Source of the DNA: Citricoccus alkalitolerans
Lineage (GTDB): Bacteria; Actinomycetota; Actinomycetes; Actinomycetales; Micrococcaceae
Reading direction: 5' to 3'
NCBI RefSeq assembly: GCF_039528175.1
Contig: NZ_BAAALH010000002.1
Location: 62,001 to 126,000, forward strand
DNA length: 64,000 nucleotides
Shown: positions 17,580 through 26,750 of the stretch, one piece after another
Numbering within the stretch: position 1 is the first letter of the stretch
Layout: every line of letters starts with the position of its first letter
Notes under the pieces: model-generated
What the model saw: the letters and a program-made list of their open reading frames with translations, nothing else
What the model was told of the DNA's origin: nothing
Databases searched by the model: none
Position numbers and translations under genes: made by a program

Positions 17580-18871
17580 CCTTCGGGGTGCGGGGTGCGG
17601 GTGATCCGGACCCGTCCGACCCGGTGGCCGTCCATGTCTAGGACCTCCAGGCCCGCTCCTTCGGCCTCCACCCGGTCCCCGGCCTCGGGGACGCGCCCCA
17701 GCTGGGCCATCACGTAGCCGCCAACGGTCTCGTAGGAGCCGTCGTCCGGCAGTTCGACGCCGGTCTGCTGGGCCAGTTCCTGCAGGATGAGTCCGCCGTC
17801 CACCTCGGCGTCCTCTCCCCGCTCCAGGGCGTTGTCCTCCGCGGCCAGACTGTCATCGAACTCGTCGTAGATGTCCCCGACGAGTTCCTCCAGCAGGTCC
17901 TCCAACGTGACGATCCCGTCGGTGCCACCGTATTCGTCGATGACCAGGGCGATCTGGTGGCCGCTGGAGCGCATGCGGCTCAGGGCATGCAGCACGTCAA
18001 CAGTGCCGGGCAGTACGGTGATCTCGCGGGCGATCCCGGCCAAGGTGGTTGACGGGTCCGGCACCCGCAACAGGTCGCGGATGTGGATGAAGCCGAGGAT
18101 GTCATCCGAGTCCTCCCCGGTGATGGGATAGCGCGAGTTGGGCAGGTCCGCCAGCTGCCGCATGGCCTCGGCCACGCTGACGTCTCCGGCCAGGAAGTTC
18201 ACCTCGGGCCGAGGCCTCATGACCTCCACCACCGTGCGGTCCGCGGCATCGAACACGGACTGCAACACGTGCCGGTCAGTATCCTCGAGCGCCTCCGACG
18301 TGGACACCATCGAACGGATCTCCTCGGCTGAGACCGCCTCCTGGTGGGCCTTCGGATCGCCGCCGAGCAGCCGGACCACCAGGTTGGTGGACACCGAGAG
18401 CAGCCAGATGGCCGGGCGCATCAGGACGGCGAACGCTCCCAGCGGCGGAGCCAGGACCTTGGTGAAACCCACCGCGTTCTGCATCGCCATCCGCTTCGGC
18501 ACCAACTCACCGAAGACGAGGGAGAGATAGGCGATGACCAGCGTCATGCCGATGAGTGCCGCTGTACTGGCGGTCTGCTCCCCCAGCCCCCAACCGACCA
18601 GGACGGGTGCGAGGTCCGGCGCGATCGTGGAGGCCCCATAGGCCGAGGAGAAGAAACCGGCGACGGTGACGCCGATCTGCACGGCGGACAGGAACAGGTT
18701 GGGGTCACGGACCAGCGCCGCGGTCTTGGCACCCCGCGGTCCGCTGTGCTCGATCGCCTGGACCTGGGATTGCCGCAGGTTGACGATGGCCATCTCCGTG
18801 CCGGCGAACACACCGCCGATGAGCACGAAGAGCACCACGAGGGCCACATTCAGCAAGGTGTCGAGGTCCAT
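17561..18871 (-). CDS. CorC/CNNM (hemolysin C-type) membrane protein with CBS pair
   Basis: A 436-residue protein. An N-terminal DUF21/CNNM domain with three to four membrane helices covers about residues 1-190 (NVALVVLFVLIGGVFAGTEM). A cytosolic CBS-domain pair follows at about 200-330 (RYPITGEDSDDILGFIHI, VIDEYGGTDGIVTLEDLLEE), and a C-terminal CorC_HlyC domain at about 345-430. The family is linked to magnesium or divalent-cation export; the hemolysin name is historical. It sits 41 bp downstream of the RecQ gene on the same strand, and its last codons are inside the terminator palindrome. Confidence 0.9.
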   Translation of the reverse strand: MDLDTLLNVALVVLFVLIGGVFAGTEMAIVNLRQSQVQAIEHSGPRGAKTAALVRDPNLFLSAVQIGVTVAGFFSSAYGASTIAPDLAPVLVGWGLGEQTASTAALIGMTLVIAYLSLVFGELVPKRMAMQNAVGFTKVLAPPLGAFAVLMRPAIWLLSVSTNLVVRLLGGDPKAHQEAVSAEEIRSMVSTSEALEDTDRHVLQSVFDAADRTVVEVMRPRPEVNFLAGDVSVAEAMRQLADLPNSRYPITGEDSDDILGFIHIRDLLRVPDPSTTLAGIAREITVLPGTVDVLHALSRMRSSGHQIALVIDEYGGTDGIVTLEDLLEELVGDIYDEFDDSLAAEDNALERGEDAEVDGGLILQELAQQTGVELPDDGSYETVGGYVMAQLGRVPEAGDRVEAEGAGLEVLDMDGHRVGRVRITRTPHPEGFEGRD

Positions 18872-18912
18872 GCGACCACGTTATCTCCCCGCGTCTTCCC
18901 CCGCCGGGCTGG

Positions 18913-21120
18913 TCAGCCGTTCAGAGCCAGGACGAAGGGCAGCACGCCACTGGCTCCGGCGCCACGCAGCACGCGGCCGGCCTCGGTCAGCGTCCAGCGG
19001 CTGTCCGTGCGATCGTCGACGAGGAGCACCGGGCCGTGCTGTCCGGCTTCCCTGGCCGAGGCCAACTGGGTGGCCAATTCCTCGGGGACGGAGAACATCC
19101 GCCAGACCGAGGCCAGCCGGAAGGCGCTGTTGCCCCCGGACTCCCCTCGAGGCCCTCCGTCCACGAGCTCGAGAGAGCCCAAATACGGCAGGCGGCCGAT
19201 CCGGGCGATGCCCTCCGCGAAGGAGCCCACCAACTGGGGGCGCGAGCGGGACGGCACCGACACCACCGCGATGGGCCGTTCCGCCCAGTCCCAGGACGCC
19301 AGGACCTGGACGGCCCCCTGCAACAGGTCCTGCTCCACGGGGGCATCCTGGATGCCTCCCTCCGTGACAGCGAACAGGGTGCGCAGCCGTCCGCCCCAGC
19401 CCAGGTCCGTCAGTCGGGCCACGGCCCGGCCTTCGGCGACCTGGGACTCCTCCGGGATGCGGCCCTTCAGGGGCACCCCCAGCCGGTCCATGCCGCTGGG
19501 CCAGCTCCGGCGTGGCTCGACGGGCACGCCTACCCGGCCCAACGCCTTCGAGGCACTGCCCTTGGCCGTCTCGTCGATGCCCGTGGGGAACCACGGGCCG
19601 GCACAGTTGTCACACCGGCCGCAGGGCGCTGCCTCGGGATCATCCAGGACGTGTGAGAGGAACTCCATGCGGCATCCGGACGTGTTCTCGTAGTCCAGCA
19701 TGAGCTTCTCCTCGGCCAGCCGGGCCTGGGCCACCCGGCCATAGCGTTCGCCGTCATACGTCCACGGCTGCGCGGTCCGCTGCCAGCCGCCCTGGATACG
19801 TTCCACGGCCCCGTCCACGGCCAGGACCTTGAGCAGCAGCTCCAAGGGCGTGCGCTTCAGGTCCACCCGGGTCTCCAGGGCAGGGACGGACAGCGGTCTT
19901 CCGGCGGCCTCCAGCTCTCCCAGTACGGCCCGTGCCCGGTGCTCCTCCGGCATGGACGTGGTGGCGAAGTAGCGCCAGATCTCGCGGTCCTCGGTGCCGG
20001 GCAGCAGCAGCACATCCGCGTGGTCCGTGGCACGGCCGGCGCGGCCGACCTGCTGGTAGTAGGCCACCGGGGAGCTGGGCGCGCCGAGGTGGACCACGAA
20101 GCCCAGGTCAGGCTTGTCGAAGCCCATGCCCAGCGCGGAGGTGGCGAGCAGGGCCTTGACCCTGTTGTCCTTCAGCGCCTGCTCCAGTTCAGCCCGCTGT
20201 TCCGGATCCGTCCGCCCGGTGTAGGACACCACCTCGTGGCCGGCATCCCGCAGGGCACGTGCGGTGTCCTCGGCCGCGGAGACGGTGAGTGCGTAGACGA
20301 TCCCGGACCCGGGCAACGAGTCCAAATGGGTCAGTAGCCAGGCGAGCCGGCTGGCCGGACTCGGCATGCGCAGCACCCCGAGCCGCAGTGAGGAACGGGC
20401 CAGTGGGCCACGCAGGACGAAGACCTCCCCTGAACCGTCTGCGCCGGCCACGCCGAGTTGTTCGGCGACGTCCTGGACCACGCGCTCATTGGCCGTGGCC
20501 GTGGTGGCCAGCACCGGCACACGGCGGTCACCGGCACCGGGCAGTTGGGCGATGAGGTCCCGGATCCGCCGATAGTCGGGACGGAAATCGTGGCCCCAGT
20601 CCGAGATGCAGTGTGCCTCATCCACTACCAGCATCCCGGTCCGGCGGATGAGGTCCGGCAATTGCACGTCCCGGAACTGCGGGTTGTTGAGCCGTTCGGG
20701 GGACACCAGCAGGACGTCCACCGTGTCCGCGGCGAGCCGCTCCCGGATCTGGTCCCATTCGGTGGCGTTCGCGGAGTTGATGGCCTCGGCGCGTACCCCG
20801 GCCCGGGCCGCGGCGGAGACCTGGTCCCGCATCAGCGCCAGCAACGGGGAGACGATCAGGGTCGGGCCCGCGCCCCGTGCACGCAGGAGCAGGGAGGCCA
20901 CGAAGTAGACGGCGGACTTGCCCCAGCCGGTGCGCTGGACCACCAAGGCGCGGCGCCGATCAGCCACCAGGGCCTCGATCGCCTCGAACTGACCGGGGTG
21001 GAAATCGGCGTCCTCGCGGCCCACCAACCGGCTCAGGACCTCCCGGGCCTCGGCCCGCAGTTCCTCCCGGGCCGTTGAGGTCCCACCGGGGAAGTTTCCG
21101 TCGTTGTCGTTGTGCGCCAT
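18913..21120 (-). CDS. recQ: RecQ-family ATP-dependent DNA helicase with C-terminal PRTase-like segment
   Basis: A 735-residue protein starting at the ATG at 21120. The helicase core spans about residues 30-370, with Walker A QRTGWGKSAVYF, the RecQ-type box VVDEAHCISDWGHDFR and motif VI QQVGRAGR. A four-cysteine zinc-binding RQC segment follows (CRMEF, then CGRCDNC, near 505-535). The canonical HRDC domain is not evident. Instead the last about 45 residues contain VLLVDDRTDSRWTLTEAGR, which resembles the PRPP-binding loop of type I phosphoribosyltransferases. It unwinds DNA 3'-5' in repair and recombination. The tail marks a distinct actinobacterial subgroup. Confidence 0.88.
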   Translation of the reverse strand: MAHNDNDGNFPGGTSTAREELRAEAREVLSRLVGREDADFHPGQFEAIEALVADRRRALVVQRTGWGKSAVYFVASLLLRARGAGPTLIVSPLLALMRDQVSAAARAGVRAEAINSANATEWDQIRERLAADTVDVLLVSPERLNNPQFRDVQLPDLIRRTGMLVVDEAHCISDWGHDFRPDYRRIRDLIAQLPGAGDRRVPVLATTATANERVVQDVAEQLGVAGADGSGEVFVLRGPLARSSLRLGVLRMPSPASRLAWLLTHLDSLPGSGIVYALTVSAAEDTARALRDAGHEVVSYTGRTDPEQRAELEQALKDNRVKALLATSALGMGFDKPDLGFVVHLGAPSSPVAYYQQVGRAGRATDHADVLLLPGTEDREIWRYFATTSMPEEHRARAVLGELEAAGRPLSVPALETRVDLKRTPLELLLKVLAVDGAVERIQGGWQRTAQPWTYDGERYGRVAQARLAEEKLMLDYENTSGCRMEFLSHVLDDPEAAPCGRCDNCAGPWFPTGIDETAKGSASKALGRVGVPVEPRRSWPSGMDRLGVPLKGRIPEESQVAEGRAVARLTDLGWGGRLRTLFAVTEGGIQDAPVEQDLLQGAVQVLASWDWAERPIAVVSVPSRSRPQLVGSFAEGIARIGRLPYLGSLELVDGGPRGESGGNSAFRLASVWRMFSVPEELATQLASAREAGQHGPVLLVDDRTDSRWTLTEAGRVLRGAGASGVLPFVLALNG

Positions 21121-21288
21121 GCGGCCAGTATTCCAGTCGGGACGGACGCCCCAGCGCGCGGGGGACCGAACAGTGCAGGAGGGCGCCGTCGTCGTGCCCT
21201 GTGGAGGAGGCGACCCTCGTGGTCCGGCCCGGTCAAACGCCGCCGCCCGGCACCGAATCGGTCCCGGGCGGCGGCGTAGCCGACGGAG

Positions 21289-23130
21289 TCAGCCGTTGAC
21301 GCGCTGGCGCAACCCGTCCAGCTGGCCGGCGATCGAGGCTGGCAGGGAGGCGCCGAAGCGGGCGAACCATTCCTCGATGGAGGCGACCTCGTCCTTCCAT
21401 TCCCCGGTGTCCACGCGGAGCGCGTCCTCGAGGTCGGCGGCGGACAGGTCCAGACCGGTGAGGTCCAGTGCGTCCGCGGTGGGGATGTAGCCGACCGGGG
21501 TCTCGGTGGCGTCAGCCGTGCCCTCGAGGCGTTCCACGACCCACTTCAGCACGCGGGAGTTCTCCCCGAAGCCGGGCCAGGCGAAGCCGCCGTCCCGATT
21601 GCGGCGGAACCAGTTGACCAGGTAGATCTTCGGCAGCTTGGCCTGGTCCACCTCTCCGGAGACCTTGACCCAGTGCTCCAGGTAGTCGCCCGCGTCGTAG
21701 CCGATGAACGGCAGCATGGCCATCGGGTCGCGGCGGACCACGCCCACGGCGCCGACGGCGGCCGCCGTGGTCTCGGAGGAGAGGGTGGCTCCCTTGAAGA
21801 TGCCGTCCTCCCAGTCGAAGGACTCGGTCACCAGCGGGATGGTGGTCTTGCGACGGCCGCCGAAGAGGATGGCGTCCAGCTTGACCCCGTTGGGCTCGTT
21901 GTACTCGTCGGCCAGCATCTCCGTCTGGTCGATCGGGGTGCAGAAACGCGAGTTCGGATGGGCGGCCGGGGTGCCGGACTCGGGAGTCCAGTCGTTGCCG
22001 CGCCAGTCGGTCAGGTGGGCCGGGACCTCGTCCGTCATGCCCTCCCACCACACGCCGCCGTCATCGGTCAGGGCGACGTTGGTGAAGATCGAGTTGCCCT
22101 GGGAGATGGCCTTCATGGCGTTCGGGTTGGTGCCCCAGCCGGTGCCGGGCGCCACGCCGAAGTAGCCGGCCTCGGGGTTGACGACCCGGAATTCGCCGTC
22201 CTTGCCGGGGCGGATCCAAGTGATGTCATCACCCAGCGTCTCCGCCTTCCAGCCGTCGATGGTCGGCTCGATCAGCGCGAGGTTGGTCTTGCCGCAGGCG
22301 GAAGGGAACGCGCCGGAGATCGTGTAGGACTTCCCCTCTGGGTTGGTCAGCTTGAGGATCAGCATGTGCTCTGCCAGCCAGCCCTCGTCCCGGGCCATGA
22401 CCGAGGCGATGCGCAGCGCGTAGCACTTCTTGCCCAGCAGGGCGTTGCCGCCGTAGCCGGAGCCGTAGGACCAGATGGAGCGCTCCTCGGGGAAGTGCAC
22501 GATCCACTTAGTCTCGTTGCAGGGCCATGCCACATCGGCATCGCCCTCTTCGAGCGGGGCGCCGACGGAGTGCAGGGCCGGGACGAAGAACGCCTCGGTC
22601 TCCTCCATCTTCTTCAGCACGTCCGTCCCGATGCGGGCCATGATGCGCATGGAGTTCACCACGTAGGCGGAGTCCGTGATCTCGACGCCGAACTTCGGGT
22701 CGTCGGCCTCGAGGTGGCCCATGACGAAGGGGATGACGTACATCGTGCGACCGTGCATGGAACCGGCGAAGGCGTCCTTGAGGATGCCCTTCATCTCGGA
22801 CGGGTCCATCCAGTTGTTGGTGAATCCGGCATCCTCCTCCTTCTCGGAGCAGATGAACGTCCGGTCCTCGACGCGCGCCACATCAGCGGGGTCGGAGAAG
22901 GCCGCGTAGGAGTTCGGGAGCTTGTCCTCGGAGAGCTTGACGAAGGTGCCTGCCTCGACCAGTTCGCCGGCCAGGCGGTCGTATTCCGCCTGAGATCCGT
23001 CCACCCAATACACGGAGTCGGGCTCCGTGAGCTCGGCGACCTCCTTCACCCAATCGAGAAGCTTGCCGTAACTGGTCGGCGCTTCCGCCACAGCGCGATC
23101 TGCGAACGCGAGTGAGGAGTTCTTGGCCAT
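21289..23130 (-). CDS. pckG: Phosphoenolpyruvate carboxykinase (GTP)
   Basis: A 613-residue enzyme that converts oxaloacetate and GTP to phosphoenolpyruvate, CO2 and GDP, the first step of gluconeogenesis. The GTP-class P-loop FPSACGKTNLA is near residue 280, and substrate- and metal-binding stretches (YGGNALLGKKCYALRIAS, FGGRRKTTIPLV, NWFRRNRDG) are all intact. The ATG at 23130 is clear, with a strong GGAGG eight bases ahead; an earlier in-frame ATG adds residues that do not fit the family. It stands alone, with about 280 bp before the divergent tRNA-Arg. Confidence 0.96.
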   Translation of the reverse strand: MAKNSSLAFADRAVAEAPTSYGKLLDWVKEVAELTEPDSVYWVDGSQAEYDRLAGELVEAGTFVKLSEDKLPNSYAAFSDPADVARVEDRTFICSEKEEDAGFTNNWMDPSEMKGILKDAFAGSMHGRTMYVIPFVMGHLEADDPKFGVEITDSAYVVNSMRIMARIGTDVLKKMEETEAFFVPALHSVGAPLEEGDADVAWPCNETKWIVHFPEERSIWSYGSGYGGNALLGKKCYALRIASVMARDEGWLAEHMLILKLTNPEGKSYTISGAFPSACGKTNLALIEPTIDGWKAETLGDDITWIRPGKDGEFRVVNPEAGYFGVAPGTGWGTNPNAMKAISQGNSIFTNVALTDDGGVWWEGMTDEVPAHLTDWRGNDWTPESGTPAAHPNSRFCTPIDQTEMLADEYNEPNGVKLDAILFGGRRKTTIPLVTESFDWEDGIFKGATLSSETTAAAVGAVGVVRRDPMAMLPFIGYDAGDYLEHWVKVSGEVDQAKLPKIYLVNWFRRNRDGGFAWPGFGENSRVLKWVVERLEGTADATETPVGYIPTADALDLTGLDLSAADLEDALRVDTGEWKDEVASIEEWFARFGASLPASIAGQLDGLRQRVNG

Positions 23131-23232
23131 GGGGATTCCTCCATTGGGTTGCGGGTGCATTCCGGTTGGGCACAGGGGAATGCGGCCGTCAGCGGCCGGC
23201 ACTCCATTGTGCGTACACCGTCTCCACGAGCC

Positions 23233-23282
23233 ATTCTACCCACGGAGATTTCACAGTCGTTTCGGTGACGCCAGCTGACGTC
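23233..23282 (-). promoter_or_regulatory. Possible pckG promoter and operator dyad
   Basis: On the minus strand a -10-like TAGAAT lies at 23238-23233, about 100 bases before the pckG start, with no convincing -35. Further upstream at 23267-23282 is a near-perfect 16-base dyad, GACGCCAGCTGACGTC, a plausible regulator site. Confidence 0.3.
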
Positions 23283-23357
23283 TACGCACCCCGGCCCGGC
23301 GGACGACGGCGGCCCACCCGCCCCGCACGCACGTCCTCGGCCGCCCAAAACCGAGAT

Positions 23358-23386
23358 TTGGTGAACGACCACCGGGCCGGTATAGT
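23358..23386 (+). promoter_or_regulatory. Promoter of tRNA-Arg
   Basis: TTGGTG and TATAGT are separated by 17 bases and end 24 bases before the tRNA. This is one of the clearest sigma-70-type promoters in the window. Confidence 0.7.
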
Positions 23387-23410
23387 CTTTCAAGGCCGAT
23401 CGCGGTCGAT

Positions 23411-23487
23411 GCGCCCTTAGCTCAGCTGGATAGAGCGTCTGTCTACGGAACAGAAGGTCAGGGGTTCGAATCCCTTAGGGCGCACCA
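23411..23487 (+). tRNA. tRNA-Arg (anticodon ACG)
   Basis: A 77-nt cloverleaf: acceptor GCGCCCT pairs with AGGGCGC, anticodon stem TCTGT/ACAGA encloses loop CTACGGA (anticodon ACG, read as ICG), the T loop is TTCGAAT, and the 3' CCA is encoded. Confidence 0.97.
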
Positions 23488-23514
23488 AGAGGTCTGACAC
23501 ACCAGGCCAGTTCA

Positions 23515-23544
23515 AACCCGGACCACAGCGGATCCGGGTTTTTT
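23515..23544 (+). terminator. Rho-independent terminator of tRNA-Arg
   Basis: Stem AACCCGGA/TCCGGGTT with a 10-base loop is followed by a run of T, 28 bases after the tRNA. Confidence 0.85.
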
Positions 23545-23718
23545 CATGCCTCAAGCGCGGCGTTCATTGACCCCGACTCCTCCGGCAAAGTACCCACAAC
23601 CACAGCGGTCGTGCCGAGCCACGGTGATTATTCTGGTGGCTCGGCAGGAACGGTGTGGCGCCGCGGTGGACTCCGTGGTCACCTGCGCCGCGGAGCGGTA
23701 ACCGGAGCATCAAGGACA

Positions 23719-24918
23719 ATGGTGACCATGGCCACCGACGACCCCAGCGATCTCGACGAGTCCACCGACGCCCCGTCCCCTTCCCCCTCCGCACCCCCTA
23801 GTCCACCCCCGTCGCCGTCGCCGCGCGCGTCGCAGGACCACGGCAGCACGCGCTCGAAGCTGAGGGCGGCACTGGATGCCGTGGGCCACCCCTACGGATT
23901 CGGCTTCGTCCTGACCCTAGGGGCCCTGACCGCCATCCTGCTCGGTGCCGCCTTGACCTCCCTGAGCACGGTGCTCGTGTACATCGTGCTGGCACTGTTC
24001 CTCGCCCTCGCCCTCGAACCCGCGGTCCGGTTCCTGGACCGCCGCGGCCTCCCGCGCCCGTGGGGCATCACTGTCACCCTGCTGGCGTTCCTGGTCACCA
24101 TCGCGGGTATCCTCTGGCTGATCGTGCCCACCGTGGTCCAGCAGGTCGCCAACTTCGTCAACAGCATCCCCGGCATGGTGGACGACTTCCTGACATCCGA
24201 CCTCTACACCCGGCTGGAAGGCATCTTTGGAGAGGGACTGGGCACGCTCACCGCCCAGATCGAGTCCTTCCTCACCGACCCCAACAGCCTGGCCACGATC
24301 GGCGGCGGGGCCCTACAGGCTGGCGTGGGGATCGCCAACGGGGTCTCCGGGGCGCTGATCATCCTCGTGCTCGCGCTGTACTTCCTGGCCTCGCTGCAGT
24401 CGATGAAGCGGGCCCCCTACCGCCTGGCGCCCGCCCGGAACCGGCCGGGGATCGAAGACCTCACGGAGGAGATCACCCAGTCCGTGGGCGCCTTCCTCGC
24501 GGGCATGGTGGTCCTCGCCCTGGCCAACGCCGTGGTGGTCTTCATCCTGCACGTGGTCCTCGGGCTGGCCTTCCCGGCCCTCATGGCCGTCACGGCCTTC
24601 TGCGTCACCATCATTCCCTTGGTGGGAACGGTGCTGTTCTGGGTGATCGGCAGCTTCTTCGCCGTGTTCGTGGACCCCACCTCAACGCTGATCTTCGCGA
24701 TCGCATACCTGGTCTACATGCAGGTAGAGGCCTACCTGCTGACGCCGCGGGTGATGAGCCGTGCCGTCGCCGTCCCCGGCGCCCTCGTGGTGATCGGCGC
24801 CCTGGTGGGTGGCACGCTGCTCGGACTGGTGGGAGCCCTCATCGCGGTTCCCACGACGGCGGCCGTACTGCTGATCATCCGCCGGGTGGTCCTTCCCCGC
24901 CAAGACGCCAAGACCTGA
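23719..24918 (+). CDS. AI-2E family (PerM/TqsA-type) transporter
   Basis: A membrane protein of 399 residues if started at the ATG at 23719; a second ATG at 23728 is equally placed relative to AAGGA. A disordered Ser/Pro/Asp-rich tail of about 45 residues precedes about seven or eight membrane helices in the order typical of pfam01594: two N-terminal helices, a soluble middle containing the amphipathic stretch VQQVANFVNSIPGMVDDF, then five or six helices ending in LIAVPTTAAVLLIIRR. Members export autoinducer-2 or act as Na+/H+ antiporters; neither can be assigned. Monocistronic, with a convergent phosphatase gene 16 bp downstream. Confidence 0.87.
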   Translation: MVTMATDDPSDLDESTDAPSPSPSAPPSPPPSPSPRASQDHGSTRSKLRAALDAVGHPYGFGFVLTLGALTAILLGAALTSLSTVLVYIVLALFLALALEPAVRFLDRRGLPRPWGITVTLLAFLVTIAGILWLIVPTVVQQVANFVNSIPGMVDDFLTSDLYTRLEGIFGEGLGTLTAQIESFLTDPNSLATIGGGALQAGVGIANGVSGALIILVLALYFLASLQSMKRAPYRLAPARNRPGIEDLTEEITQSVGAFLAGMVVLALANAVVVFILHVVLGLAFPALMAVTAFCVTIIPLVGTVLFWVIGSFFAVFVDPTSTLIFAIAYLVYMQVEAYLLTPRVMSRAVAVPGALVVIGALVGGTLLGLVGALIAVPTTAAVLLIIRRVVLPRQDAKT

Positions 24919-24934
24919 GGTCCCGGGCCGCCAG

Positions 24935-25489
24935 CTACGGGCGAGGCACCGTGAAGTGCGTCATCCGCGCGTCACGGCCGTCCAAGGTCGCCCATGCCCC
25001 CGGGATCCGGAAGACCTGCAGACCCAGCGTGGGATAGCGCTCTGCCATGGAGACGACGGCTTCCTCCTCCGAGTCCACGGAAGCGATCCGCATGCCCAGG
25101 TCCTGCACCCACGGCATGTGCCCGATGACCATCAGGGTCCGCACCTGTTCCTCGGTCTCATTGATGACGGCCAGGGCACGGGTGGCGTCGGCCTCATAGA
25201 GGCGTGAATCCAGGTAAGGGGTCGGCGCCTTCTCGCCCAGCTCACTGCACACCCACGTGCAGGTCTGGCGGGTGCGCACGGCATCCGAGCACAGGATCAT
25301 GTCCGGGTACACCCCCTGCTCCACCAGCCACTGGCCGGCGGCAGGTGCCTCACGATTCCCGCGGCCACCCAGGGGACGGTCGTGATCGTTCACGCCGTCC
25401 GGCCAGTCCGACTTGGCATGGCGCAGGAGGATCAGCGTCTTGTCACCGGAGGTGTCGATACGGTCGGGCGTTGGGGCGTCGGCAGGCAT
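24935..25489 (-). CDS. SixA-type histidine phosphatase
   Basis: A 184-residue single-domain member of the histidine phosphatase superfamily. The catalytic RHA motif is in LILLRHAKSDW at residues about 19-29, a second conserved arginine follows in CSDAVRTRQT, and the second catalytic histidine is in VIGHMPWVQDL. SixA enzymes remove phosphate from phosphohistidine, but many actinobacterial relatives have unknown small substrates. It lies 27 bp downstream of the winged-helix regulator on the same strand and is probably co-transcribed. Confidence 0.87.
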   Translation of the reverse strand: MPADAPTPDRIDTSGDKTLILLRHAKSDWPDGVNDHDRPLGGRGNREAPAAGQWLVEQGVYPDMILCSDAVRTRQTCTWVCSELGEKAPTPYLDSRLYEADATRALAVINETEEQVRTLMVIGHMPWVQDLGMRIASVDSEEEAVVSMAERYPTLGLQVFRIPGAWATLDGRDARMTHFTVPRP

Positions 25490-25516
25490 ACGGCCAGCCT
25501 ACGTTCCCGTCACGGC

Positions 25517-26353
25517 TCAGATGCTGTATTCGGGGGCAGCCCAGACGACCACTTCGGGATGCTCGTAGAAGCGGTACCCCTGGCCGCGCACAGTCCGGAC
25601 CGTTCCGGAGAGCCGACCCAGCTTGGAGCGCAGTCGGCGGATGTGGACGTCGATGGTGCGCTCGTTCGGCACCTCGTCCGAGTTCCTCCACAGGGAGTCG
25701 AGCAGTTCATCACGGCCCACGGTCCGCCCGCCGTTCTCCACCAGGTAGTTGAGCAGCTCGAACTCCTTGTACGTGAGGTTCAGGCCCTCACCGTCCAGCT
25801 GCACCTCTCGGCGGGCGAGATCGATCAGGACGCCCGGCTGACGAGTCGAGACCGGGGCAGGAGCCTGGAGCAGGTCTGGGCGGGTGCCCTGCTGAATGGT
25901 CGGGTCCCCGAGGACCTGGCGGACGACCTCGAGGTCCGATCCGGGAGCACCGGCCGGGGCGATCGCCACGGCCGCGGCGGACTGGGAACCCGGCACCAGG
26001 GATTCGACATAGTGGCGCAGCTCGTTGGCCAGCCGCGTCAGCGAGGTCCCGGCGGCCGAGGCGGCCGACTCGTCCATGCCCACGTAGATGACGAAGCCAC
26101 GGGCCTCGGTCTCAGTGGCCACCGCCTGGGGGCCTGGGATCCCATTGGGGGCCAGGACCGGCATCGGCGCTGTCTGGGGCGCTTGCGGCTCTGCTTCGCC
26201 AGCGTGCTCCGCGACATTCTGGACCGAGTGGAGCGGCCGGCTGGCCGGTGTCCCATAGGTGCCGCCGTGCTCACGGTAACTGCGGACCCGTGCCGCGCGG
26301 CGCTGGGCGTTGCGGACCGAGATGTGGACGTATCCCTGGGGACTGGTTGTCAT
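25517..26353 (-). CDS. Orphan winged-helix (OmpR C-terminal type) transcription regulator
   Basis: A 278-residue protein whose C-terminal about 95 residues form a complete OmpR/PhoB-type DNA-binding domain (LTYKEFELLNYLVEN, NERTIDVHIRRLRSKL, VRTVRGQGYRF). There is no phospho-receiver domain. The N-terminus is basic (RNAQRRAARVRSYREHGG), then comes a Pro/Ala-rich linker and a small alpha/beta segment (GFVIYVGMDESAASAAG) of unknown kind that may be the sensing part. The upstream 400-bp region holds a perfect 17-base dyad, suggesting autoregulation. Targets unknown. Confidence 0.8.
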   Translation of the reverse strand: MTTSPQGYVHISVRNAQRRAARVRSYREHGGTYGTPASRPLHSVQNVAEHAGEAEPQAPQTAPMPVLAPNGIPGPQAVATETEARGFVIYVGMDESAASAAGTSLTRLANELRHYVESLVPGSQSAAAVAIAPAGAPGSDLEVVRQVLGDPTIQQGTRPDLLQAPAPVSTRQPGVLIDLARREVQLDGEGLNLTYKEFELLNYLVENGGRTVGRDELLDSLWRNSDEVPNERTIDVHIRRLRSKLGRLSGTVRTVRGQGYRFYEHPEVVVWAAPEYSI

Positions 26354-26579
26354 GTCGATGAATCCTTGCGTCAGTGTCCTGTTCGGCGTGAGGGCTGCGA
26401 GTCAGGCCGGATCGCGGCCGTTCCTCGCTGCAGACACTCCAACCAGGAGCCGGCCCGGCCAGACAGCCGGCACCATCGCCGAACAGTCGTCGCCCCCGAA
26501 GGGGCCGCCGAGTCGCGGAAGTTCATATGACAACACTCGGCCGTCACATTCGTTCCTTGCAAGTAACAATGGGACGGGG

Positions 26580-26596
26580 GTCTCACTATGTGAGAC
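26580..26596. promoter_or_regulatory. Perfect 17-base dyad GTCTCAC-TAT-GTGAGAC
   Basis: Seven-base arms around TAT, about 227 bases upstream of the orphan winged-helix gene. The size and symmetry fit a dimeric DNA-binding protein. Confidence 0.5.
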
Positions 26597-26675
26597 AAAA
26601 GCACCAGTTCGTGAGCAAGGTCACACCCATTCCCGGTTGTGAAACACCCATTCCGGCACTTTGGGGTCAACTTAC

Positions 26676-26696
26676 TGCGAACCTCCTGGGTTCGCA
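26676..26696. terminator. Hairpin downstream of upp
   Basis: TGCGAACC and GGTTCGCA pair perfectly around a 5-base loop, 55 bases beyond the upp stop. The T-rich side (CTTTTGTT) is on the plus strand, so it may end upp transcription only weakly or act as an operator. Confidence 0.45.
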
Positions 26697-26750
26697 CTTT
26701 TGTTACTGCACCGGATGCCGGCCCGAGAGCCCCAGTCCGCGGCCGCGGAC

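Larger units (their letters stand above)
26354..26750. other. Regulatory intergenic region between the winged-helix regulator and upp
   Basis: No gene is visible in these 397 bases. The part from about 26520 to 26710 is noticeably poorer in GC than its surroundings and holds the two inverted repeats listed separately, consistent with a promoter and operator region for the leftward regulator gene. Confidence 0.6.
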
